A stretch of DNA of 64,000 nucleotides from Reticulascus tulasneorum (lineage: Eukaryota > Ascomycota > Sordariomycetes > Glomerellales > Reticulascaceae), in assembly GCA_001557505.1 (NCBI GenBank), contig LSAX01000007.1:3224001-3288000 (forward strand), given 5' to 3'. The translations under genes were made by a program, and so were the position numbers. Below are positions 1 through 10,533 of this stretch, piece by piece (position 1 is the stretch's first letter; the number at the start of each line of letters is the position of its first letter). A model generated the notes under the pieces. The model ran no database searches, was not told where the DNA came from, and saw nothing but the letters and a program-made list of their open reading frames with translations.

Positions 1-2
1 GC

Positions 3-2703
3 TCATCCTCGTCGGGGGATGCTGGAGGGCATTCTCATTCTGCGGGTCCTTCTGGTAGTGGTTCAGCTTCAGGTTCGGCCGCAGCCGCAAACCATCAACT
101 TTCCAAGCGAAAGAGGGGCTTAGGCATTGTCACCCCGAATGCGTGCACCGAGTGCAGGAAGAAGCGCGCAAAGGCAAGCATGCTTCCAGATAGCTAACCA
201 CCCCGCAGCAGCCCCCCCACCACCAGTCTTTCCAACCCAGTCAGGCTTCTCTGAAAAGTTTGTTCCGTCTAACATGCTCTACTATTGCAGTGCGACGGCC
301 ACAGGCCGTGTGGTCGATGCAAAATCCAAAAAGATGTCGATTGCGTTTACGAAGTTCCTGTGCGCCAATCGAAGGAACATCTCCGATCCGAAATCGAACA
401 CCTGCGCCATCGGAAGCAATCCAGCGATCAAGTGTTTGCCGCACTCGTTCGGCCAGATCTCTGGGAAGATGTCATGGAGCGGTTGCGAAGCGGGCAATCC
501 GTCGAGGTGATCTCGGACTGGGTACGAGCCAACCTATCATCCGGCGGTGGCGCCAGGTCCAATGTTGGTCGAGCCGGTGAGTCCGGGAGTGATGCCGGGA
601 CAAAGCTGCCGCCAATGGCTCGGTTTGCGGGCGGCTCCAGCTCGGCAACTCTTGTGACAATGGGACTCGGCTCACAGGCCGGGCTCCCAATGAGCCCCAA
701 TTCCGGCCAACAATCTGGCATCCGGCAAGATATAGATGAGAGCAGTCCCTGGCACGTTTCCTCGCAGAGTCACAGCACCAGGAGTGGTTCCCACCCCGAC
801 TTGATGAACTGGACAGCAGATGTGGGAGCACCTCCTCAATCCCGAGTGGGTTCCTGGGCGGATAGCATGAATGCGGACCAGTCTTCGGATGGTGGCTCGC
901 GATACAGGGGCGTCGACCAAGTCCTTGCATCCCTCGCTAACCCCGAAATAAAAGTGCCGGCCGGCACCTGGACCAACATCACGGGGGACTCGAGCCTCGT
1001 TCAACACCTACTGGCACTTTACTTTTGCTGGGAGTACCCAACCTTTGCATCCTTGAGCAAGGAGCATTTCCTGAAAGATTTCGAGACCGGCAGACCTCGT
1101 TACTGCTCTCCCATTTTGGTGAACGCGCTGCTTGCCCTCGGATGTCGGTTTTCAAGTCAGCCTACAACACGAGCAAACCCGAACGATCCATATACTTCAG
1201 GCGATCATTTCTTCAAGGAATGCCAGCGACTCTTCTACCTAGAAGACGACCACCATTGCTTGACCACCATCCAAGCGTTAGGAATCATGTCTATCAGAGA
1301 GGCTAGCTGTGGCCGAGACTCCGAGAGTTGGTACTATGCCGGCCAAAGCATACGGCTGGCCATCGAGATGGGACTGCATCGAGTCCGCGACGAAGGAGAC
1401 GAAGACGAGCTGGCTGTGCAAGCTGCCACCTTCTGGGGAGCATTTGCGCTAGATCAGTAAGTCCGCCTTGGTCCTCCCTCGACTCACCTGAGGGCTGACA
1501 ATTTGGAGTGCTTGGTCTTTGGCCACTGGCTCGCTACCGCAATGCTCCTGTTTTCCTCATCTGCCCCCCAGACCTGCGATTATTGATGATATCGAGGCAT
1601 CTTTGTGGATACCTTACACAGATGACGGTGAGTGATCATGCAGCTTGCAGTACCCGTCAAATGAGATGCAAACGAGCTAACGAACATGGACTAGGTGCGC
1701 CGTTGCAACGCTCTTGTGAGCAGCCATCGAACGTGCATTCCGTCTACAAGTGCTTCTGCGAGCTCAGTGAGCTCGTTCATCAATCTCTGTACATCCTGCA
1801 CTCGCCAGGACGACCTCTCACGAGCCGGGACCTACTCAACATTTATACGCAGTACCTGAATTGGTATGATAGGATCCCAGAAGTGCTACGGCTAGGCCAC
1901 AACTTCACACCGGCAGTGCTATTCGCCCAGTGAGTACTTGGGTAACTCGCTACTCTAGACTTTGACTGACTATCCATGGTAGTATGTACTACCATTTTGC
2001 AATCCTGCTCCTCTTCCGCCCTCTCATCAAGCTGAGAATTATCGGCTCCAATGTCTCTCCCCGAGACGTCTGTCTTCAAGCAGCAGAAGCTATCCAGGGC
2101 CTGCTGCGTTCTTACTCACAACTGTACACCTTACGTCGAACGCCGTCATTCGTCCCCTACTTTGTTTTAACATCTTCCATCATGCATCTCGCCATTAGTG
2201 CCGCATCACCCAGGGCTCAGCAACAAAGCAAAGAAACCTCCAAATCCCCAGAAGAAGTTGCGGCGAAGAGAGATCCACGTGTGGCCGAGTCAATTGCCCA
2301 AGGCATATCTGATCTGTCAGAGATGGCGCCGTGCCACCATTTTGCCGAGCAGGCCCTCAACATTCTTCGGTACCTAGCCAAGAAGTGGAATATTGATGTC
2401 GAGATAGACCACGGCAAGGGAGCCACTGATGACAATGAGCAACTGGGTCGCCCATACGCCAGCAGTCTCAACTTCTTCGCACCCAATGTAAGGGAAGATG
2501 ACTATATGTGCGCATGGGGTGGGGGACCCGCCCCTGCCTCGACTGCCACTCTTGCCAAAGCCGAAAACACTCCAGCATCGGTTGCCCAATCTGCCACCTC
2601 GTTAGAAAATCCACTCTTCTGGCCATTTCCTATGCAAGGGCGGCCTATACTGGCGCGTGGACATGAGTTGGAGGAGGCAGGGTTTGCGATGGCTGTAACC
2701 TAA
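3..2703 (+). CDS. Zn2Cys6 fungal transcription factor (5' end outside window)
   Basis: A nuclear DNA-binding regulator with an N-terminal Zn2Cys6 binuclear cluster and a fungal-specific middle homology region. The coding frame is already open at base 3. Exons are about 3-173, 291-1456, 1509-1627, 1695-1929 and 1983-2703; all phases join, giving 803 visible residues. The cluster is split by the first intron: CTECRKKRAK lies before it and CDGHRPCGRC after it, giving spacing C-x2-C-x6-C-x5-C-x2-C-x7-C. A Ser/Gly-rich segment precedes it. The middle region contains LLALYFCWEYPTFASLSKEH and, after splicing, a DHAWSLATGSLP segment typical of fungal_trans (PF04082) proteins. The style recalls NirA/NIT4-like regulators, but that assignment is tentative and the target genes are unknown. 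Intron 1 uses a GC donor. Confidence 0.88.
174..290 (+). other. GC-AG intron inside the Zn2Cys6 motif
   Basis: The donor is aag|gcaagc and the acceptor is attgcag|tgc. Removing these 117 bases joins the first two zinc cysteines to the remaining four in one frame. No GT donor nearby restores the motif. This is a hand inference from protein continuity. Confidence 0.8.
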
Positions 2704-3402
2704 AGACAGAGCTACTCATTCTTTGGACGAAAAAACGAACATTTCACGAGGGCAGCCTCAATATCAACATGAAGTATGACAAATGACTCTAATTGTGTAG
2801 GGATCTCATGGTAACACGGCCGGCCGGAAAGGAGTCCAAAAGGAGTGGGCCAAGGTTTTTGATTTTTGAATTTTTGAATTTTCTTGCCTTCTGCTTTTAC
2901 GCCTCTCCGGGGTGTCTTTTTCTGCTATCGGCGTGTGGAAATGGGCGAAAGGATTTAAAAGCACATAATGTCTTGATACCCGGCCATGACCTGTATGGAA
3001 ACGAGGAATCGCTTTCTCTTCTATATTTCCCTTCTCGGAGGCATCTAATCTAGTGTACTTTTCTTGGCTCTTTGTCACTGCATTCCCGGCTCTAGAAAGG
3101 ACTGGATGGGCAATGGATGGGGATACGCATGGCGGCAATGTGGCAAATTTCATGTACGAAGCAACGGATTACCGAGTGGATAGCGCATCAATACCATATG
3201 TACTATGACGAATTCTAAGGCTATGACTCGTGGTAAATCATACTTGATGCGAATAACGAACGAGCGCCTCGCAGCCAGTAATTACCTAGGTGGGTGGCTG
3301 ACACTCAGCTGCTGGATGGGACCTCAAGCTCTGCAAGGTACGCCTGCCCCAAGATTGGAAGCAGATTGTTTTCCATCCCATCATACACCACCACAGTCGC
3401 AT
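2704..3402. other. Intergenic, no gene seen
   Basis: Convergent spacer between the Zn2Cys6 gene and the small Cys-rich gene. It holds T-rich and A-rich tracts (for example around 2850-2880) and only short unconvincing ORFs. Confidence 0.6.
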
Positions 3403-3828
3403 CTACTTGAGTCTCACCAGTTCCTCTACCCAAAGCAATATGGCATCAAGCCGCACATTTCTTGTTCCGCACGCTCCAGTCACGCACCGCTTGCACCTCA
3501 CCTTCGGCAACGGGATATAAGCCGAGCAGCACCCGCAAGCACACTGTCGGAAGAATTTGCACTTCCCGCACGCCTCATGCTGGCAGTTATGGCAGGTTAG
3601 TCCGGCATTGAGACGCTGTCCGTTACAATGGTGGCACTGCCACTTCTCCGGAGCACAGCCGGCGGGACACGGGAGGAACAGGTCTGCGGGCTTGGCGGAG
3701 ACTATGAGTTCTGGGCACACAACCCGGACAGGTCCGCCGCCGATGTATTGCTTGGTGGCATGGCGGCAGAAGGTGTACGACTTGCGGTTATGGGAGCAGG
3801 GGTAGGGTGAGATGAGCATGTGGCACAT
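3403..3828 (-). CDS. Small cysteine-rich hypothetical protein
   Basis: A 141-residue ORF with repeated paired Cys and Cys/His motifs. It starts MCHMLISPYPCSHNRKSY and continues with CPAGCAPEKWQCHHC, CHNCQHEACGKC and CKRC. The regular CxxC spacing suggests several zinc sites, like short fungal Cys-rich proteins whose role is not established. There is no signal peptide, so a secreted disulfide-rich effector is less likely. It is divergent from PEX16. The last 25 or so residues lose the Cys pattern, so the true C-terminus may be reached by splicing. Function unknown. Confidence 0.55.
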   Translation of the reverse strand: MCHMLISPYPCSHNRKSYTFCRHATKQYIGGGPVRVVCPELIVSAKPADLFLPCPAGCAPEKWQCHHCNGQRLNAGLTCHNCQHEACGKCKFFRQCACGCCSAYIPLPKVRCKRCVTGACGTRNVRLDAILLWVEELVRLK

Positions 3829-4956
3829 CTTGAAGGGCTTGGAAGGGACGAGTGGCAGGATGATCTTGGAAGGCTAGTTTGTCGACGGGCTCTGACGAGA
3901 ATTTATAGGTTCTGGAGTTTCCGAGACGATCGCAAGGCTAGAGGTGGAATCTTGTTGTGGAAGCTTGTTGTATCTGGACAATAATGCTGGGGCTCGTTCC
4001 AGCATGATCCCGTAGTGAGCTGCCCATTGTCTGAGAACAAAGAAGCAACTCCAACTTTCAGTGTCGATGGCGAAATCAAAGTTCTTTGTACACCTGCCCG
4101 AACATGTGCGAAGTTTGGAGCGCTAAAGAAACGGCGCAAGATGTAGAGGCTGCCTTCCTGACGTGAGAGCTGAGGCAACAATAAGGAAACAAAGCGAGTT
4201 GTCTCGCACTGCACCTGGGACTGTGAGACTAACCACACAGGGTTCTACGAGCATGAAAAGCACACCTGAAAGAGCCAATATAGGCCAATCATCTCCTAAT
4301 ATGATATACTTCCAGAAGCTAGCCAGGGAGAAGAAGGTTTAGGGCTAGGTGGACGGTCACTCGTTTCTGTGGCGTTTTCTGTAGAGAGAGTGCTCGTTAC
4401 TGAATGCGCAGACCCGAAAAGAATTTACCATTGGAGCGTTTGTAGTAACGGACAATCCCCCCAGTTGCCAGAAGAAAAAACCTGTCAAGTAAAGGAAATT
4501 TGAGCAGAATGTGGACATGCTCAACGTGTACTCTTATGCAGATCGAGCTTGCTTGGGTTGAAGACCAGGACGGCAGTATGGTAAGAAGCACATGTGAAGT
4601 TCGTTAGTAAGTCGTTGGCAATTTATTGCCTAGGCACTAAGTTAATTAGTCCCGTCTTGGCCCAAAAGCCCCAATGAGAAAATCCCCTAAAAGGACACCG
4701 GTTGTTTGGGTGTGGGTCCCCTGTCCATCGCCTGTAATTTAGGCCCTGGCGGTCATTTAATTATCAGCCTCGGTTGCAGATGCTGCTGACGCGCCAAAAG
4801 AGCCGACTTAGCTTCGACACCTCCACTGTCTAACGCCAGACGGAGACCATCATCCATCGCAACACCACCATCTCCCAGCCATCCCATTGCTTCCAGGCTC
4901 ACCAAGACCATCCCATGCAGCATCAGGTTGTTTAATCCTCACGCATCTCCCATGCA
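3829..4956. promoter_or_regulatory. Divergent intergenic region upstream of PEX16
   Basis: About 1.1 kb separates the Cys-rich gene (-) from PEX16 (+), so it must hold both promoters. Short ORFs here are not convincing and I can name no specific site. The 150 bases before PEX16 are rich in CCATC/CACC-type pyrimidine sequence, common before fungal start codons. Confidence 0.45.
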
Positions 4957-6208
4957 ATGTCACTGCCAGCAGATCTCCCAAACAAGACCCGGCGGTCGCA
5001 CCAGCCCTCGACAATCCGCGCCGTCCTCTCCCTTCCTCCACGATGGCTTCACATGTACGACGAGTTCATCACCAAAAACGCTGGCCAGGTGTCGCAAATA
5101 GAGTCCGCCTTGCGTTCTCTGACATACATCATCCCTGGTAAGCCGTGCCCCATTTGCTGCGGAAAGATCTTCGCAGAAGAAAGCGCATGCTGCAGATCAA
5201 TATAGCTAGCTAACCAGCCTGCCTCCAGGTCGTTTTCGCGATGCCGAGATCGCCTCCGAAACCCTACATTCTAGCATCCAGCTGCTCTCTCTCTACCATG
5301 ATACTCTTCTCCTTCGCGCCCTCTCTCATCTTCCTCTCGTGCGAATACCGTCACCCCACAACCGCTACACCAAGTACTGGACTCAGCGCAGCCCATTGTA
5401 TCGGCGCATAGCCTTGCTCCTGCAGATGGTCACGTATACCGAGCTACTCTGCGAGATGGCCGCTAAGCGCCGTGGCGGGGATCGTAGTCGCTGGCGCGCT
5501 GTTGTCTTGCTGGAAGCCATCAAGGCGGTATGTCGACTACTGCTGCTTCGAATCACCCGCTCTCGGCCTCTCGTCACACCTGTGCTACCTGAGCGCGAGC
5601 CTATCCCTGACGATCCCGCCGGCGGCGAAGAGGTGGTTCCGAGCGAACTAGCGGACGAGTCTGCCGACGGCATGTTCGACATCGGAGATACGGCTGAAGC
5701 AGCCAAGCCTCACGAAAAGGAATGGACCATGCCGAGAACAGGCATGAGCCTCCCGTCCCTACCCAGCCCTGGCGACATTAGCGGCTACCTGCTCGGCAAA
5801 GTCCTTACTGCCGACGACATCAAACCTGCGACGAAGCTGTTAAATCGGTTGCAGGGAAGCGCCCACGCCGCCGAGATTCTGCACATCTTGGCGCCACTTG
5901 CTTACGCTATCACCCTCTCGAGGAGCAAGGATAGGAAATCGTGGACTCCATGGTTGGTCGGGCTGAGCATCGAGTACGCTGCCCGTCAGCTGAGGGACCG
6001 GGGTCTTAGGACCACGTCGCTGGAGAGGGATGAATGGACCAAGAGAGGCTGGGCGATGGGATGGTGGACCATGCGAGGTGCATTCTACGAAAACGTCACA
6101 AAAGGTCTCGTTGGTGGCGTTCGTTCCAGGATGCCCGGCATTGTTTCTGGTATCATGGAGGATTACGAATATCTGTGGGAGAACTACTACTTCAGCACGA
6201 GCGCCTAA
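4957..6208 (+). CDS. pex16: Peroxisomal membrane protein PEX16
   Basis: A peroxin of the peroxisomal/ER membrane, known from the family to act in peroxisome membrane assembly and, in fungi, in peroxisome proliferation. Exons 4957-5137 and 5229-6208 (91-bp intron, split codon g|gt) give 386 residues. Diagnostic segments are WLHMYDEFITKNAGQ and ALRSLTYIIPGRFRDAEIAS near residues 30-70, then HNRYTKYWTQRSPLYRRIAL, MAAKRRGG and EAIKAVCRLLLLR. The C-terminus has HAAEILHILAPLAYAITLSR and a GWWTMRGAFYE segment. Splicing restores the IIPGRFRD block seen in family members. The start at 4957 is the first in-frame ATG upstream of the conserved block; a start closer to the conserved tryptophan is not excluded. 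Confidence 0.92.
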
Positions 6209-7924
6209 AACCGATCGTACATGTACAGCAGTTTGCCCGCCCGGGGGCTTGCCAGACGCATCGCACACCTCCCACCCTCTTTCCGCCCCCTGGATATATA
6301 AGGGACGCCAATGATTGAAGCCCGCCCTCCCCTAGGAATGTTGCGTGAGAGGAAATGGCTCGTCCGCCCACTCCTAACTCCGGTCCGCCGAGGCCCTGGT
6401 GTTACATATGCGCGACAAGGAACGACTGCCGTCCCTGTTCCGCCCGCCACCAGCCAATCCGCGGTTCGGCTCACCGCCAAATCGCCGATTCTAGCGGCAA
6501 TTGGTGTGATCCATCGAGTGGCTTCCAGCCGCGTGCCATGTGTTCACCACGCCCGGCTTTAACACCTGTTCACACCCGGATTAAAGCATCACGAGTCATC
6601 AAAGAGTGACCGCTTTCCGGGGCCCCAGGGCTGGATGCCTGGTGCTTATTCTTTTGTGTAATGATCGCTCGTGGTTTTCGTCACGGATATGCACCGGAGC
6701 AATGAGACGTAACCTTCCGTCGACGTCTGTGAGCTAAGAAGCCACATTAAGCGCCTCGAGTGTCGTACATGCCAGTGTATAATATGTATGTAGGATAGCG
6801 CGATATCATCTGGCGGCGGTGAAACATGCAGTCGTGGTTTCTTGGATCTAGTGTTATAGTGCCCAATAACAAAAGGTCAGTGACAGGACCAAAATACCTT
6901 CTAAGTTCGGGCGCCCACATCTTTGCATCGTTGTGGAAGTGGAGGTTGCATAATTGGATGGCGTACATTGGGCGGAAGCGATCCCCGCCTTAGCACTGCT
7001 TGCTTTTTTCTCGTACAGTAACCCCCTCGTCTCCAAGATGAATTCAACCCCCCCCCCCCCCCCCCACTTATGTCGGGCGGAGAATCCAAGGCTGGCTTCC
7101 CAGAACCGAATAAAAGGACACACAGAATCGGGAGGCGGTCCTGGGGCCCTCGAATGACAGGACGAAATGCAGCCAGTATCCCATGCGTGTCGCATTTCAT
7201 GGCAGTATGGCTTGCGTGGCGGGACAGAGGGAAATGATGGCGGAATCGGAACTGGGCCTTCCCGATCTTCGGCGGGATGGGTTGAGCCACATTGTGCAGC
7301 TATTGCTCGACCTATGCCATGTATCTCATTCTTGCTCGAGACTCGTCAACGCTGACGTCTAGGATTGGTACCGGGTCTGCAGCCACTGACTGAAGTGTTC
7401 TCTTTCTGCGGGGGGGTTGAGGATTGCGAGCGTGCATGGGTTCTCAACCAATCTTAACCGCAAAGAGCATGTCTTGCCTTCCAGCTGCCCTGCCGCCTAT
7501 TGGCCGGTTCTTTATTCAAGATCTCTTCCGCCGCCCTGGTCAGCTAGCAATCGATCATCTTGTTGCCGCTCGCATGCTCGATTTACGCTAGAGCTAGTAG
7601 TCTTGAAATATTTCTTCTTCCGCACTGCTAGAAGTTCCTGAATGCCGGGGTCATCCTTGGGCTGCAAACAGTCTCCATGATTTTAGATTGAGCGGTGGCC
7701 CCTTTGATGAAGACTGAGGTCGGTGGCGGCATGCGAGCTCCGTAACAAGATGCTGAACGAGTCCAGACAAGACTGGGGTTTGTCCGTCCCCGCTCCCCCG
7801 GGGAGTTTTGCCCATTCCAGATATATGAAGCCGCTTCATTACTGCCGCGGTGCTACGAAACACAGCGTGTTCCTGCAATCGGCCCTCCAGTCCTTACTGG
7901 GTTGCTAGAAACGACGGCGACGAA
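6209..7924. other. Intergenic, no gene seen
   Basis: About 1.7 kb with only shadow-like short ORFs on both strands. It includes an 18-base C run at about 7048-7065. It presumably holds the PEX16 3' end and the promoter of the next gene. Confidence 0.55.
7048..7065. repeat. Poly-C homopolymer (18 bp)
   Basis: Uninterrupted run of C between gaattcaa and acttatg. Its length is uncertain because homopolymers are prone to assembly error. Confidence 0.85.
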
Positions 7925-9873
7925 ATGAGTTGGGCATTCACCGACGGATTGGTCGGGCAGGAGGCTCAACGGGCCGCAGCCGGTAGCCCTACCGAGAGGC
8001 AGTATCCGTACCCGCCATCGGAACATCCGCAAATAAGTGCGACAACGTTCGCGCTGGACAAACCTCGGACCCCCATGGACTCAAGCACCACGCACTCGAC
8101 TTCGAGCCCTGCAGCTGGGATGTGGGAGGGCACCGACCAATGCATGGATGACATCCTGGACAGTGTCACGGATGCGAGCTCTCCAACCAGCAAAACGGAT
8201 AGCCAGCACACACTAGCAGGCTTCTGCTGCGCCGAGTCGATTGATCCGACAAAACTGGTTGGCGGCACCATTGATCATCCTCGTGCTATGGTCATCAGGG
8301 CGACCGGCGACGCAACCGATACTACCATCGACTATGATGCCGTCGTGCCGGCCGGCCTGGGTATGGACTTGTCGACCCTGCCGGCCGTCCACAACAACGA
8401 TAATTTCCCCAGAGGATGGGATCTAGATTATTACGGTTTGACGTTCGACCCCGAGGCGCCGCCCGGCCCGTTCCCAGGAGATGTCGGCTGGCGGGCGTTG
8501 GATAAAGAGGGCGCAAAGTGGTGGCCGGTAAAAGACGAGGAAGGCAAACAGAAAGGACAGCAACAGAGAACACAGCAACAGAGCGCAGAGCAGCAGAAGG
8601 CAGAGCAACTGAAAGCGGATCAACTGAGATCACAGCAGAAGAAAGCCCTTGAACGTGATAAATTCACCTGCCAATGCTGCGGCCTCGTGTGGTTCGGGAG
8701 GAGACTTGCCAACAAATACCTGAAACGAGGCAACCAAGCTCAAGGCGTTCGAAATTGTCTTGATCAGAGCGACCGACCAAGCATTCATGTACGCGAGCAC
8801 CGGGGCAGCTCGGATCTAAGTCGATAAGAAATGTGCTAACTCGTGTAGATGGATCCGAAAAAGAATCTCACACACGACCGCGAAGATACACAGGTATGAG
8901 ACCGACACTCACATAAAACAATATTAAAAAAAAAATGGGAAGAGAATTGACATCCTGTGTTTGCGGCCCAGATGGTATGGTATCTAGCCCACGATATGGC
9001 GGACGGAGAACCATGCATTCGCGGGCTTTGCCGGAAGTGCAGAGTCGTGCCATCCCTAGTCGTACCACGTCGCGATAAATTAGATGAATTGGACCACTGC
9101 TGCCCCCCGCCGTCATCCGAGAATCTCAGGCCGTTTTACTGCTGCATCATGGACAACTGTCCGACGGCAATGGATAATCCTGGCGACTTGAAAGTTAGTT
9201 CTCTGTTTCAGTAATACCCCGTGTTATCCTGTTTTGGAGGCTGACATTTCGAGCATAGAGCCATTTGCGCAGCAGGAAACACCTGCCTTATTTAACTGCG
9301 CTTATCTGCCGGATCCGGGACGGTTGGCAGCTTAGCGCGACGGACAAGATAGTCAGCCACCAGTTGATGCAGCTCTTCTACGACCGGGCCGGCGGCGGGC
9401 AAAAGACGATGATACCCACCACTGCCATCCTGCAGCCGACCGAGATCTCCACCAAAGCCGAGATGAACGAGCACCTGCAGTGGATCTGGGAGCTCATGCC
9501 CGAGCTGCTGAACATCAAGATGGTCACGTACTGGGACCACGAGGAGGATTACGAGAGGACGCGGGCCTACATCATCCCCGGCGGCCCAGACGTGAGCATG
9601 CTGAGGTGGCAGGATGTGAAGGATGATGTGCACGCAGTCCCATTAAAGCAAAAGCTCAAGATGGACGAGTACCCTGCACCGTTCCTCTCCGTCCCCATCC
9701 GGCTCGCCGACGGGAGCGAAGACTGGCTCGAGATCGACGCCCTCACCGGTGGCAGGATCAAGAAGAATTCCAAGCGACTCAAGACGAAGGGTTGTGTCTC
9801 GTCGGCAGTCCAAGCGGAACGGTACGGCAACTACTCCCAGAGCGTCAAAGGGAACTGGAACTGTGCTCGGTAG
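7925..9873 (+). CDS. Unrecognised Cys-rich protein with Gln/Glu/Lys coiled-coil-like segment
   Basis: I do not recognise this protein. Four exons fit (7925-8788, 8849-8893, 8972-9193, 9259-9873), all phase 0, giving 581 residues. Each intron has good signals; the first carries gtgctaac and ends gtgtag. The N-terminal 200 residues are low-complexity and acidic. About residues 200-245 form a Q/E/K-rich heptad-like stretch (QQQSAEQQKAEQLKADQLRS). Next come putative metal-binding clusters: FTCQCCGLVW, CIRGLCRKC, and a pair of CC motifs ending CCIMDNC. The C-terminal 200 residues look globular (LMQLFYDRAGG, WIWELMPELLNIKMVTYWDH). A DNA- or RNA-associated role is possible but not shown. An alternative in-frame start lies at 7850. 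Confidence 0.65.
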
Positions 9874-10533
9874 GGGTAGGTATGGAGGCAAGGTTAATTA
9901 ATGGGGGGCTTGCTTGTGTTTTTTTTTTTTTTTTACTCTTTCCACGTCTCCTTTTCTCTCCTTTGTCGTGTTATATACCTGGTCATCGAGGCATCCCAGT
10001 GTCCTCCAGTAGGTGTTTCATTGCGATTGGATTTCCTCATTTTATGATTTATGCTTAAGCAATAATCTTTTCGTATTATCGAAATATTTGTTTACTCGCA
10101 GATTATTTGCTCCATTCTTTTGTGACTACCTACTACGTAGCTCGGAGTTTGGCCTGGGCGCTAAGTTACATTAAGCGCTACGATTGAGCACACTCGCCTG
10201 CGAACTGGTCCTGCAATTATGGGTTTGCCTTGTCGATCGTCACGAACAGAACAACAGACAGGGGTATGGGTTGCAGAGGACTATTTGCCGCTTTGCCGCT
10301 GGGCGAACTATTTATTGCTCTCTTCTCCGCCCCATTGGACGCCGTATGCGCCACAGCTCTGACATCATTAAAATTGCTCCCCTGGGGACTGCATCCGCAC
10401 ATCCGCTTCAGCCGCGCCACGAGAAACCCAGAACCCCATGGAGCTCACTCAATCCTCCCAGTCCACAGCCTTACCTCTGTTTTCGTGAATATTTGACCTC
10501 CAGAGTTCCACGACATGAGCATAATTGACCGCG
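9874..10533. other. Intergenic spacer with poly-T tract
   Basis: Tandem spacer between two plus-strand genes. It has a T run near 9920-9934 soon after the upstream stop, and AT-rich sequence to about 10130 consistent with a 3' end. The 114-residue ORF at 10184-10528 has no gene-like composition. Confidence 0.5.

Noticed and set aside
472..930. 152-codon minus-strand ORF opposite the Zn2Cys6 gene
   Set aside because: Overlaps a well-supported exon; His/Arg/Ser-rich shadow composition.
10184..10528. 114-codon ORF just before the CorA-like gene
   Set aside because: Composition like noncoding sequence, and the start at 10534 in another frame gives the correct spliced protein.
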